In this document: one piece after another, positions 43,587 to 52,306 of the stretch
Layout: the number at the start of each line of letters is the position of its first letter
How positions within the stretch are numbered: position 1 is the stretch's first letter
Assembly (NCBI RefSeq): GCF_020042665.1
Contig: NZ_CP083376.1
Span: 1,586,001-1,650,000, forward strand
Origin: Pseudoxanthomonas sp. X-1
Lineage (GTDB): Bacteria > Pseudomonadota > Gammaproteobacteria > Xanthomonadales > Xanthomonadaceae
Reading direction: 5' to 3'
Length of the DNA: 64,000 bases
Position numbers and translations under genes: made by a program
Notes under the pieces: generated by a model
Databases searched by the model: none
Told to the model about the DNA's origin: nothing
Seen by the model: only the letters and a program-made list of their open reading frames with translations

Positions 43587-44926
43587 TGGCCCCCTCGCTC
43601 CGGCCGCAGGTCAACCTGCAGCTGCCCGTCAAGCTCCTGCCGATCCTCCAGCCCAAGCGCTTCAAGGTCATGCACGGGGGGCGGGGTGGGGCCAAGTCCC
43701 ACACAGTCGCTCAGGTGCTGCTGATGATGTCGATGCAGCGCCAGTTGCGCATCCTCTGCGTGCGCGAGGTGCAGAAATCCCTGAAAGAGTCGTCCATGCA
43801 GGTGCTGAAGGACTACATCGGCCGGCTGGGGCTGGAGTCCTACTTCGAAGTGCTGAAAACGGAGATCCGCTGCCTCACGACAGGATCCACGTTCAGCTTC
43901 TCTGGCCTGAAGGACCACACCGCAGACAGCATCAAGTCTTGGGAGGGTGCGGACATCGTCTGGGTCGAGGAGGCGCATAGCGTCACGGCTAGGTCGTGGA
44001 ACATCCTGATTCCCACAATCCGCAAGGCGGGGTCAGAGGTCTGGATCACCTTCAACCCGGACCAGGAAGACGATTACGTCTACGATCGCTTCATCAAGCA
44101 GCAGGACCAGAACGCCTGGGTGTGCGAGATCAACTGGCGTGACAACCCGTGGTTCGGGTCAGAGATGGACGAGGAGCGGCGCACGCTCCAGGCAATCAAT
44201 GACGACCTCTACCAGCACGTCTGGGAGGGTAGGTGCCGCAGCGTGGCGGGCCTCCTGTTCAAACGCCCGTGGCTGAAGAGGTTTGATCTGGCTAGCCAAC
44301 CCGAGACGCTGAACAAGTACATCGCCAGCGACTATGCCGGCGGGCCCGACCCAAACAATCCCGACAGCGATCCGGACTACACAGAGCATGGATGCGCAGG
44401 GCTGGACCACAACGGCGACCTTTGGTTCGTGGACTGGTGGAGCGGCCAAGAGGATCCGGACACTTGGATCAAGGCGTGGCTGGCGATGATCCGGCGCAAC
44501 AAGCCCCTGGCCGCCTTCGAGGAAAAGGGCGTCATCCTCCGAGCGGTGGACGCCTCGATTAACAAGGCGATGCGCGAGGCTGACACCTACGTGGCCCGCA
44601 TGCCATTGGCGAGCGCGGGCAATAAGGCCAGCCGGGCACTTGGCTTCGCTGCCCGAGCCGCAGCCGGCACCGTGTGGGTTCCCAACACCGATTGGGGGGA
44701 TCGCCTCGTCAACCAGCTCTGTGCCTTCAACGGCCAGGATGGGCGGCGAGACGACATGGTGGACGTGTGCAGCTTGCTGGCGCGCGGTCTGGACGACATG
44801 ACTGACGCCCGGCCGGCGGCTCCGCCGAAGAAGGATCCACCTAAGCCATTCACCCGCCAGTGGTTCAACGAGGTAGACCGCCTCAACAGCCCAGACCCCG
44901 AGGCGAACGCGCGCTATTACCGTTGA
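43586..44926 (+). CDS. terL: Terminase large subunit
   Basis: A protein of 446 residues beginning at GTG 43586. The packaging ATPase shows Walker A GGRGGAKSHT (31-40), the coupling Q/R segment RILCVREVQKSLKESSMQVL, and Walker B IVWVEEAHS (124-132). The RNase-H-like nuclease domain follows (IASDYAGGPDP near 270, AFEEKGVILRAVDASINKAM, and GRRDDMVDVCSLLARGLDDM with the late acidic residues). This is the Terminase_3/Sf6 group, which uses headful packaging. The stop codon lies inside the second late element. Confidence 0.96.
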   Translation: MAPSLRPQVNLQLPVKLLPILQPKRFKVMHGGRGGAKSHTVAQVLLMMSMQRQLRILCVREVQKSLKESSMQVLKDYIGRLGLESYFEVLKTEIRCLTTGSTFSFSGLKDHTADSIKSWEGADIVWVEEAHSVTARSWNILIPTIRKAGSEVWITFNPDQEDDYVYDRFIKQQDQNAWVCEINWRDNPWFGSEMDEERRTLQAINDDLYQHVWEGRCRSVAGLLFKRPWLKRFDLASQPETLNKYIASDYAGGPDPNNPDSDPDYTEHGCAGLDHNGDLWFVDWWSGQEDPDTWIKAWLAMIRRNKPLAAFEEKGVILRAVDASINKAMREADTYVARMPLASAGNKASRALGFAARAAAGTVWVPNTDWGDRLVNQLCAFNGQDGRRDDMVDVCSLLARGLDDMTDARPAAPPKKDPPKPFTRQWFNEVDRLNSPDPEANARYYR

Positions 44927-44929
44927 CGC
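44916..44929 (+). promoter_or_regulatory. Late element copy 2
   Basis: ATTACCGTTGACGC overlaps the terL stop codon, 27 bp ahead of the portal ATG. A hairpin (GCAGCCT / AGGCTGC, 44936-44952) follows within seven bases. Confidence 0.6.
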
Positions 44930-44956
44930 GATCTGGCAGCCTACCAGGCTGCTGAA

Positions 44957-47221
44957 ATGACTGACCCGACCGCACCGGTAGACCAGACGCCGGCACTGCC
45001 GCCTGCCCAGCCTGATCCCATGAAGATGCAGGCGCGCGAGGAGGCCGACGTAAAGCGGTGGCTGGATCGGTACGAGGCAGTTGGCACATTCGACGAAGAA
45101 GCCCGCAAGCAGTACGCCAAGGACCGCCGCTACGCGCGAGGCGACTCGGGGTTTGAGGTCGACGCCAACCTGATCGGCACGAACATCGACATTCTGGAGG
45201 CGCACCTGTATGCGCGTGATCCTGATTTCGATGTCGTGCCGGGTCGGGCCATGCGCCCGCCAGATGCGATTGCCCTGCGCGACGCGCTCGACGACCAGCT
45301 GCAGGGGAGCCCCGAGGCAATCCAGGCTGGTGCTCAGGCCGCGGCTCAGGCGGTCGCAATGGGCGCACCTCCTGATCAGGCTATGATCGCCGGCCAGGCG
45401 GCCCAACAGGCCTACATCCAGCAGCAGATCAGCCAGCAGCTGACCGACATGCGCAAGGCGTACATGCGCCGGCAGCGGGACATCAAGGCGTTCGCTGAGT
45501 CGCTGGAGATCGTGGGCGAGCGCATGTGGGAGGACGCCCAGCTCAAGCGCCGTGGTCGCCCGCTGGTGCGTTCAGGTCTGACAGTCGGGCTTGGCGTCAT
45601 CAAGGCAAGCTGGCAGGAGCGCACTGCGCCGAGCCCTGAGACGCAGAAGCAGATCAACGACCTTCAGGAGAACCTGGCACGTGCAAGGGCGCTGCAGCAG
45701 CAGCTGATCGACGGATCGCCCGGCTTGGTCACCCGTGCCTGGGATTTCGCCAAGGGCGTGTTCGGTGACGATCAGGAGGCCACGGTTGTCGAGTTGGAGC
45801 GCCAGCTCCAGGCTATCCGGTCCCAAGCTGACCCGGTCGTGGCGCGCGGTTTCGTCGTCGACAACGTGCAGCCGGAGAACTTCCGTGTGGCGCTGGGCTT
45901 CACCATCGCCAACCATCTGGATGCGCCGTGGTGTGGCGACCACTTCTACCTGGACTTCGATGCGGCGCTGGCAGCTTTCGGCCCCCGGCTGGCGCAGTTC
46001 GACAACGAGGGCAGGGCAGAGCGTGTTCTCGGCCAGGCCACGAGCTACACGCCACGCAAGCCGGTCATGGTACAGACCGACTCTGGCTCGCTGACCACCC
46101 CGGAAGCCACTGAGGCCGATGCCTTCGAGAAGGGCAGCACGGCCAAGACGCCGAAATTCGTCCGGGTCATAGAGATTTGGGACGCCACAAGCAGCACGGT
46201 CCTGACCGCGATCGAGGGCCTGAGGTTCTGGGCCAAGGATCCGTGGACGCCCGTCAGCACGACCCGGTTCTACCCCTACTTCGTGTTCACCACCAGCGAG
46301 GTGGACGGTCAGCGTCACCCGCAATCGCTCGTCACGCGCACCATGAAGCTGGTGGACGAGTACAACCGGATCGGCTCGGCTGAAGCGGAGCACCGGCGGC
46401 GCATCCGGCCCAAGATGATGTTCGCGGCTGGACAGCTAGCGGAGCCGACGGTTACGAAACTGGCTAAGGGTGTGACGCAGGAGATGGTGGCTGTTGAGGT
46501 CACCAATCCCCAAACGCCTTTGGCCAACCTGTTCTATCCAGTCCCCTACGCTCAGATCGACCCAGCGCTGTACGACCGGCAGCGGATCATCAACGAGATC
46601 GAGCGCATCTGGGGCGTGCAGGAGGCCTTGGCCGGCGCTGTGACTCAGGGCAAGACTGCAACCGAAGCTGACATCCAGCAGCAGGGATTCCAGGCGCGCA
46701 CTGGCGCTAGGCGCGACCAGCTGGAGAGCATGCTGTCGGACCTGGCGCGCTATACCTGCGAGGTGTGCTGGGCCTATCTGACCGTCGAGGACGTGCAGGC
46801 CATCGTCGGTCCGAATGCGTTCTGGCCACCGTACACAAAGCCGGGCGATCTGGGGCAGTTTGTCACCGTGAGCATCCGCGCCGGCTCGTCTGGCAAGCCG
46901 AACACCGCGCTGGAGCGTCAGGCATGGTCCACCCTCCTACCAATGCTCCAGCAGGGCATTGCCCAAATCGGACAGCTGCGTCAGGCCTCGCCGGCCAGCA
47001 TCGCTGATTCGCTGGAGCAGCTGCTCAGGATCACGGCTGAGCGCAGCGGCGAACGCTTCGACATCGACCAACTCATTCCGCAGGGCGACAGCGACCCGTC
47101 TGCGCCTCCGGCTATGGGCATGCAGCCGAGCCCAATTCCGGGCGTGCCAAGCGCCCAAGCCGCCGTCCCCGCGCAACCCATGGCGCAGAACCCTGCGCCC
47201 CCTCAACCCGCCCCCCTCTGA
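44957..47221 (+). CDS. Portal protein (P22/Sf6-like)
   Basis: A protein of 754 residues. The sequence has the large podovirus portal layout: wing start VKRWLDRYEAVGTFDEEARK, stem and clip region (VSTTRFYPYFVFTTSEVDGQ; LVDEYNRIGSAEAEHRRRIR), and a C-terminal Gln-rich helical end that could form the barrel. It forms the dodecameric ring through which DNA enters and leaves the head. No Shine-Dalgarno precedes the ATG; a hairpin lies four bases upstream. Confidence 0.88.
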   Translation: MTDPTAPVDQTPALPPAQPDPMKMQAREEADVKRWLDRYEAVGTFDEEARKQYAKDRRYARGDSGFEVDANLIGTNIDILEAHLYARDPDFDVVPGRAMRPPDAIALRDALDDQLQGSPEAIQAGAQAAAQAVAMGAPPDQAMIAGQAAQQAYIQQQISQQLTDMRKAYMRRQRDIKAFAESLEIVGERMWEDAQLKRRGRPLVRSGLTVGLGVIKASWQERTAPSPETQKQINDLQENLARARALQQQLIDGSPGLVTRAWDFAKGVFGDDQEATVVELERQLQAIRSQADPVVARGFVVDNVQPENFRVALGFTIANHLDAPWCGDHFYLDFDAALAAFGPRLAQFDNEGRAERVLGQATSYTPRKPVMVQTDSGSLTTPEATEADAFEKGSTAKTPKFVRVIEIWDATSSTVLTAIEGLRFWAKDPWTPVSTTRFYPYFVFTTSEVDGQRHPQSLVTRTMKLVDEYNRIGSAEAEHRRRIRPKMMFAAGQLAEPTVTKLAKGVTQEMVAVEVTNPQTPLANLFYPVPYAQIDPALYDRQRIINEIERIWGVQEALAGAVTQGKTATEADIQQQGFQARTGARRDQLESMLSDLARYTCEVCWAYLTVEDVQAIVGPNAFWPPYTKPGDLGQFVTVSIRAGSSGKPNTALERQAWSTLLPMLQQGIAQIGQLRQASPASIADSLEQLLRITAERSGERFDIDQLIPQGDSDPSAPPAMGMQPSPIPGVPSAQAAVPAQPMAQNPAPPQPAPL

Positions 47222-47233
47222 CCAGGAGCACCC

Positions 47234-48325
47234 ATGGACCCCGAGAACAACACCCCGCCGGCAGACTCTACGCCGCCCGCCGAACAGACGCCCCTTGAGG
47301 CCTTCGACGCCGGCATGGCCGCGGCTGAGCCCTCGATCGACGAGCTCGCCCCGGCGCCCGCTCAGGCCCAGGCCGAGCCCCCGCCAGGCACCGTTGAGGC
47401 GAACGAAGCCGCTGCCGCTGCAGCATCGGCGCCGCCCGCCGCCGAGGGCCAACCCCCGGCCGATCCTCCCGCGGCTGACGACACCGCTGCCGAAGTCCAG
47501 GCGCTCGGCCTGAAGGACAAGGCCGCTGACCGTTTCCGTGAACTCTCCGAAGAACGCAAGACCATGGCGCCCTTCCGTGAGGCGCTGGACAAGGCGGGCA
47601 TCAAGGACGCCGCCGAGCTGCCCAAGCTGGTCGAGCGCGCCAAGGTCGGCGAGGACATGGTCAACATGGTCATGGAGACCGGCGCTTCGCCTGAGCAGTA
47701 CGGCAAGACGCTGGATTACCTTGGGTTGCTGGGGCGCTTGGGCAAGGGCGATACCGCGGCTGGCGAGGAGGCCTGGAAGCTCATGCAGGGCGAGTTGGCC
47801 GCGCTGGCTCAGCTGCTGGGCCGCGAGGCACCCGGCCACGATCCGCTGGACCAGCACCGAGATTTGGCTGATCTGGTCACCGCAGGTGAGATGCCGAGGG
47901 AGCGGGCCTTGGAAGTCGCCCAGCTTCGCGCCCAGCAGGCCGTGCAAGGGCAGGGATTCCGTCTCCAGCAGGAGCAGCAGGCCGCACAGGCCGCCGAACA
48001 GCAGGGCCGCACGTGGCTCCAGCAGTTCGACGCCACCATGGGCGCAAGCGATCCGAACTACGCCGCAAAGCGGCCGATGCTCAATGCGCTGGTGGCCAAC
48101 ATTCGTCAGACCGTGCCTCCCTCGCAGTGGCCCCAGGCCGTGCAGGCTGCGTATGCGTCAATTCCTTCATTCCCAGCTCCTGCGGCGTCCGCCTCAGCCG
48201 CGCCGGCTCAGCCCGCGAAGCCGCCGCCGGGCCCGATGCGGCCCTCCGGCCCGCAGCCGTCCATGCTGCCGGACAACGCCAGTCCGATGGAGGCGCTTGA
48301 CTTCGGCATGCGCCAGGCAGGTTGA
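47234..48325 (+). CDS. Scaffold protein
   Basis: A protein of 363 residues, acidic and Ala/Pro-rich, with AGGAG five bases ahead of the ATG. A disordered first part (about 1-90) precedes a helical core (LKDKAADRFRELSEERKTMA; GFRLQQEQQAAQAAEQQGRT), then a Pro-rich end. This composition and the position between portal and capsid are those of podovirus scaffolds, which guide head assembly and leave before packaging. Identity rests on position plus composition. Confidence 0.8.
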   Translation: MDPENNTPPADSTPPAEQTPLEAFDAGMAAAEPSIDELAPAPAQAQAEPPPGTVEANEAAAAAASAPPAAEGQPPADPPAADDTAAEVQALGLKDKAADRFRELSEERKTMAPFREALDKAGIKDAAELPKLVERAKVGEDMVNMVMETGASPEQYGKTLDYLGLLGRLGKGDTAAGEEAWKLMQGELAALAQLLGREAPGHDPLDQHRDLADLVTAGEMPRERALEVAQLRAQQAVQGQGFRLQQEQQAAQAAEQQGRTWLQQFDATMGASDPNYAAKRPMLNALVANIRQTVPPSQWPQAVQAAYASIPSFPAPAASASAAPAQPAKPPPGPMRPSGPQPSMLPDNASPMEALDFGMRQAG

Positions 48326-48331
48326 TCAGAA

Positions 48332-48360
48332 AGAGCCCGGCGAGCCGGGCTCTCCTTTTT
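48332..48360 (+). terminator. Rho-independent terminator after the scaffold gene
   Basis: A 10-bp stem (AGAGCCCGGC / GCCGGGCTCT) with a two-base GA joint is followed by CC and five T. The third late element begins on the last three T, so a new transcript may start right behind this stop. Confidence 0.92.
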
Positions 48361-48371
48361 ACCGTTGACGC
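48358..48371 (+). promoter_or_regulatory. Late element copy 3
   Basis: TTTACCGTTGACGC directly joined to the preceding terminator, followed by hairpin GCCCCT / AGGGGC (48370-48385). The capsid ATG is 154 bp downstream; the sequence between is non-coding. Confidence 0.65.
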
Positions 48372-48524
48372 CCCTTGACAGGGGCATAGCGTGGTCATGT
48401 CGCCCGCAGGCGACACCACGCAAGCAGTACGCCGGAGTCGCGCCCGGCAGGGCCGCAAGAGGGTTCGCCCGCCTCGATGCCGTGGATGGAAGTCACCCCA
48501 TTCCCCTCATTCGAGAGCACGACC

Positions 48525-49583
48525 ATGCCTTTTACCGCCGCTCAGATCGCTCAGGGTGCGAACTACACCCTGGAGACGTTCCGCCGCAACGCCCCGATTG
48601 ACAACATCAACATCAACCATGTCCTGCTGAAGTGGTTCATGGACAACAAGGCCGTGTCCGTCTTCGGCAACGGCTTCTACAACGAATCGGTGTTCGTCTC
48701 GAACGACTCGAACTACCAGAACTATTTCGGCGCAGACCAGGTCACCTACAACTCGCGCGACCCTGTCCGCCAGGCGAAGTACACCTACGCCAACTATCAC
48801 GACGGCTTCTGGTTCGACGAGGACCGCCTGAAGGCCAACAACATCGTGATCAGCGAGGACGGTATGGATCCGGCCACGACCTCCGAGAAGGAGCAGTTGG
48901 TCAACCTGCTGGAGGTGTCTTTCACTGCGCTCCAGAAGGGCATCCAGGATGGTCTGGCTCTGGAAACCCTGCAGTCGGGCGCCCAGTCCGCCAAAGCTGT
49001 GGTCGGCCTGGACGCGCTCGTGAGCACCACGCCCACCGTCGGCACCGTCGGCAACATCGACGCGAGCGTTGCGACCTACTGGCGCAACAACACCAACCTG
49101 GCGATCAGCACCGGCACCGTGGGCAACGTGTCCAACGGCATGGATGCGATGTGGGACAACTGCGTGCGCTACGGCGGCCGGCTGCCCAACAAGATCGTCT
49201 GCGGCTACGCCTTTTACACCGCGCTGAAGAACGAGGCACGCACCCAGACCACCCGCGAACTGTCCGGTGGCGGCGTGGCCCAGGGCGGTGTGACCTACGA
49301 CGTGGCGACGAAGGGCCTGTACTACCGCGGCATCCCGGTGGAGTGGGATCCGACCTTCGAGCAGCTGGATGCCGTGGTCGGCGCGATCACCTATCCCTGG
49401 ACCAAGCGCTGCTACTTCCTCAATAGCGACGTGATCAAGTTCCGTCCGATGAAGGGCGCCTGGGACGTGAAGCGCAAGCCGCAGCGCCTGCCCGACCGGT
49501 ATGTCCTGTACTTCGGCAACACCGGCTCCTACGGCATGACCACCAACCAGCGCAACGCCACTGGCGTGCTGTCCATCGCCTGA
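48525..49583 (+). CDS. Major capsid protein
   Basis: A protein of 352 residues. The ATG at 48525 (MPFTAAQIAQGANYTLETFR) is preferred over an in-frame ATG at 48477. The sequence (YFGADQVTYNSRDPVRQAKY then TYANYHDGFWFDEDRLKANN; KRCYFLNSDVIKFRPMKGAW) is of a podovirus major capsid type with an HK97-like fold expected. It has its own upstream terminator and late element, as suits the most abundant virion protein. Confidence 0.9.
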   Translation: MPFTAAQIAQGANYTLETFRRNAPIDNININHVLLKWFMDNKAVSVFGNGFYNESVFVSNDSNYQNYFGADQVTYNSRDPVRQAKYTYANYHDGFWFDEDRLKANNIVISEDGMDPATTSEKEQLVNLLEVSFTALQKGIQDGLALETLQSGAQSAKAVVGLDALVSTTPTVGTVGNIDASVATYWRNNTNLAISTGTVGNVSNGMDAMWDNCVRYGGRLPNKIVCGYAFYTALKNEARTQTTRELSGGGVAQGGVTYDVATKGLYYRGIPVEWDPTFEQLDAVVGAITYPWTKRCYFLNSDVIKFRPMKGAWDVKRKPQRLPDRYVLYFGNTGSYGMTTNQRNATGVLSIA

Positions 49584-49636
49584 AAGATCGGCTCCGGTTC
49601 GCCGGGCCCTCCTTCCTCACATACGAGACCACGCCC

Positions 49637-49891
49637 ATGAACCTTGTGACGCTCACCACGACCGGCCAGCAGCTGGGTCGTTCGCCCTTCCTCACTGGTG
49701 GCGACGCTATCGCCATCAATCTCTCGGCCAGCTCCGCCACGATCCAGGGCGCGGACACGCTGTCCGGCACCTACACGACCCTGGCAACCGTGCCGGCCAC
49801 CACGATGATGTTGGTCACCAACCTGCCCAAGTTCGTGAAGCTCTCGGCGGCTGGCACCGGCGTCTACCTGCAGGGCAGCGGCGGCTCCTGA
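49637..49891 (+). CDS. Small head protein (possible decoration protein)
   Basis: A protein of 84 residues, Thr/Gly/Ser-rich with beta-strand pattern: MNLVTLTTTGQQLGRSPFLT then YTTLATVPATTMMLVTNLPK. Its position right behind the capsid gene and its size suggest a decoration or fibre-like head protein. No motif is decisive. Confidence 0.65.
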   Translation: MNLVTLTTTGQQLGRSPFLTGGDAIAINLSASSATIQGADTLSGTYTTLATVPATTMMLVTNLPKFVKLSAAGTGVYLQGSGGS

Positions 49892-49936
49892 TCGGGGGCC
49901 GCTTCAGCCTGACCCACTCACAGAGCGAGACCCGAC

Positions 49937-50308
49937 ATGACCGATTCAACCAAGACCTTTCCCGTCCTCCTGCTGGACATCAAGCGCGGTGTCGATCACA
50001 TCCCGTTCGAGGCGCTGGAGCATGAGCTGCCGATCCTCAAGGCCATCCATTTGGAGGAAAACGTGCAGGTGTTCGATCAGGAATACGGCGAGGTCGAGTT
50101 GCCCAACGACGCCGATGCGGAACTGCGGCGTCTGCGCGCCAAGTACGACGACAAGAACGACCGCATCGTGTTCCAGATCTATCGCAACCCGAAGGACGTG
50201 GCCGACGCCACGGGCTTAAAGGTGACCGGCTCGTCGACGACCGTCCAGCAGTCCGCGCAGATCGTCAACGACAAGCCCGCCAAGGCCAAGGCCGCCAAGG
50301 CCAGCTGA
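49937..50308 (+). CDS. Hypothetical structural-region protein, 123 residues
   Basis: It reads TFPVLLLDIKRGVDHIPFEA then LEHELPILKAIHLEENVQVF. It ends in a Lys/Ala tail. Genes of this type stand between capsid and connector in several podoviruses. Function unknown. Confidence 0.7.
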   Translation: MTDSTKTFPVLLLDIKRGVDHIPFEALEHELPILKAIHLEENVQVFDQEYGEVELPNDADAELRRLRAKYDDKNDRIVFQIYRNPKDVADATGLKVTGSSTTVQQSAQIVNDKPAKAKAAKAS

Positions 50309-50332
50309 GTCGCTCGGTCAGGAGTGACACCC

Positions 50333-50360
50333 GGGGCCGGCTGGGCAACTGGCCGGCCCC
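50333..50360 (+). other. GC-rich inverted repeat ahead of the connector gene
   Basis: Arms GGGGCCGGC and GCCGGCCCC enclose a 10-base loop, with TTCTTC after. It may be a weak terminator or a translation-control hairpin; the T run is poor. Confidence 0.5.
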
Positions 50361-50378
50361 TTCTTCATCGGAGCATGC

Positions 50379-51107
50379 GTGGACATCAGCCAGATCAACT
50401 GCGATTGCCAGAGCGAGACCTACGGCAATCAGACGCTCAAGGAGTTGCGCGGGCGGCTCATGTCGCGTCTGGGCTACGGCGCCCAGGTCGCAGCGCCGCC
50501 GCCAGGCATGAAGGATCTGCTGAACGATTTTTTGCAGGCTGCGCAGCGCACGCTCTACGAGCGCACCCGTGGCTACTTCCAGCTGGAACGCTACTTCAGC
50601 TGGCCGCTGACGGCCGGCGTCCGGCTCTACGACCTCATGGGCAATGAGCAGACCTGCGACAAGCGCATGAATCCAGGCAAGGTCACGTGGGTCGGCATCC
50701 AGAAGGATGGCATCTTCCGCCCACTGTGCCGCGGCATCGAGCCGCGCATGTATTCCACCGATGAGACCGGAATCCCTGAGCGCTACGAGATCCGGGAGTG
50801 CATCGAAATCTGGCCTCGCCCCGACGAAACAGAGGGGCAACTGGTCATCAAGGGCATGTTCGGCCTTGATGATTTTGCTGAGGATCTGGACCGGACCACC
50901 ATCGACTCTGAACTGGTGTTTCTGCTGGCCCTGGCCAACGCCAAGAGCCACTATCGTCAACCTGACGCGCAGACCTACTACCAACAGCTGGAGGTGATGC
51001 TGCAGAACATCGTGGCCGGGTCGCACCAGACGGCGCGCTATATGCCTGGAGACCGCGCCATCGCGCCTGTCTACGTTCTGCCCAAGCCTACGGTGCCATT
51101 CGCATGA
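50379..51107 (+). CDS. Head-tail connector (adaptor) protein
   Basis: A protein of 242 residues with a GTG start at 50379. Helical start TYGNQTLKELRGRLMSRLGY then MKDLLNDFLQAAQRTLYERT, then a beta part and a helical end (LVFLLALANAKSHYRQPDAQ). This is the pattern of podovirus tail-tube/adaptor proteins (P22 gp4-like position) that seal the portal. The sequence match is by pattern only. Confidence 0.7.
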   Translation: MDISQINCDCQSETYGNQTLKELRGRLMSRLGYGAQVAAPPPGMKDLLNDFLQAAQRTLYERTRGYFQLERYFSWPLTAGVRLYDLMGNEQTCDKRMNPGKVTWVGIQKDGIFRPLCRGIEPRMYSTDETGIPERYEIRECIEIWPRPDETEGQLVIKGMFGLDDFAEDLDRTTIDSELVFLLALANAKSHYRQPDAQTYYQQLEVMLQNIVAGSHQTARYMPGDRAIAPVYVLPKPTVPFA

Positions 51108-52306
51108 GCGGCAGGCCAGTTCGACTCAACGCGGCCAAGGGCGGCATCGATCGCCAACGGACCAAGGGCGGAGCCAGTCCCAACACCCTTTACATGCTGC
51201 TGAATGGGTACGTGACTGCTTCAGGCGCGATCGAGAGCCGGGATGGGACATCGCCTGTCAACTCGGGCTTGGCGAACACGCGCGGCCTTGTCGCCCACAA
51301 TGGCGGGCTGGTGGTCTTCACGCACCAGCAGGTCAGCATTCCAGCCAGTAACCCGCCTGTCAGCGCTGAGATTCTGGTCAACCGCAACGATCCCACCCAG
51401 CCGATCAAGGAAGTTCACTTCGCGGCAGCCTTTCTCGGCTACCTCTATGTTGCTGCGGAGTACAACAACGGCGACGTGATCCATTACTGGCTGCGCAGTG
51501 TCGATGCATGGCAAGCTGGCAAGGCCTACACCATCGGCGATGTGGTGCGGCCAAATACGCCAAATGGGTTCACTTACACCGCCCAGCGCGTTTCCAGCGC
51601 CTACCCGACCTGGCAACCGAATGTTTCACGCGTTACAGGCGAGAAGGTCGAGCCCACGACAGGCAACAGCTACTACTACGAGGTCACCAACACGGTGGGT
51701 GATGCCCCAAGGAGCGGCACAATTGAGCCGACTTGGCCAGCTATTACTGATTCTGTGGTCTATGAGGATGTGGATCTCGGGACCACGTCCAACCCCAATC
51801 CGAACGCGTCCTCCGGGACTGGCGAAACTTTGCCAAGTGATGTTGACGACCGCTATGGCAACAGTAGTGGCCCGCGGTGTCCGCATGTGGACGCGTGGGT
51901 CGTCGAGTATCGCCGCGGGCTGATCCGCGCTGGAGACGTGCTCGTGGGAGACCGCTTGCTGCTGGCAGATCCGGGATCCCTGGAAGATGCCTGGGGGGAG
52001 GTGACTTACTCAGAGCTTGCTCAGGCTCCCGGGGTACGCATAGGCACGGAATCTGGGTTGACCCTGACTTGCTCGGACACTGCGCCCATCCCGGTCGACG
52101 GGGGCTATCGAGCCGCGCCGGACACTCTGCACCACGCTGTGCCAATGCGTGAGCTTGGCCGGGTCATAATCACCACCGTGGTGCATGTCGGCTTGATCCC
52201 AGTCCAGCACATCACCGTGGGCGATCGCTGCTTCTGGGTTGGCGATATGCCTGATGGCCTGTTTCTCCACCACAACATCAAAATGGTTGACGAGGCTCAG
52301 GCATGA
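51104..52306 (+). CDS. Tail protein N-terminal part with C-terminal Hint (intein-like) domain
   Basis: A protein of 400 residues. The first 255 residues are a podovirus tail protein start (IDRQRTKGGASPNTLYMLLN then GYVTASGAIESRDGTSPVNS) with a carbohydrate-binding-like WQAGKAYTIGDVV module. From C259 the sequence turns into a Hint domain: RCPHVDAWVVEYRRGLIRAG, DVLVGDRLLL, a B block LTLTCSDTAPIPVDGG, then VQHITVGDRCFWVGD and the end LFLHHNIK with N391. C and HN are the cleavage residues of inteins and bacterial intein-like domains. The usual TxxH of block B is CSDTAP here. The protein stops nine residues after N391, so splicing in cis with a C-extein is not possible; cleavage or trans action is. 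Confidence 0.8.
   Translation: MSGRPVRLNAAKGGIDRQRTKGGASPNTLYMLLNGYVTASGAIESRDGTSPVNSGLANTRGLVAHNGGLVVFTHQQVSIPASNPPVSAEILVNRNDPTQPIKEVHFAAAFLGYLYVAAEYNNGDVIHYWLRSVDAWQAGKAYTIGDVVRPNTPNGFTYTAQRVSSAYPTWQPNVSRVTGEKVEPTTGNSYYYEVTNTVGDAPRSGTIEPTWPAITDSVVYEDVDLGTTSNPNPNASSGTGETLPSDVDDRYGNSSGPRCPHVDAWVVEYRRGLIRAGDVLVGDRLLLADPGSLEDAWGEVTYSELAQAPGVRIGTESGLTLTCSDTAPIPVDGGYRAAPDTLHHAVPMRELGRVIITTVVHVGLIPVQHITVGDRCFWVGDMPDGLFLHHNIKMVDEAQA

Noticed and set aside
47389..47400. CCGTTGAGGC inside the scaffold gene as another late element
   Set aside because: It lacks the T-rich left part and is explained by the codons for TVEA; a similar match near 53706 is also within coding sequence and was not counted.
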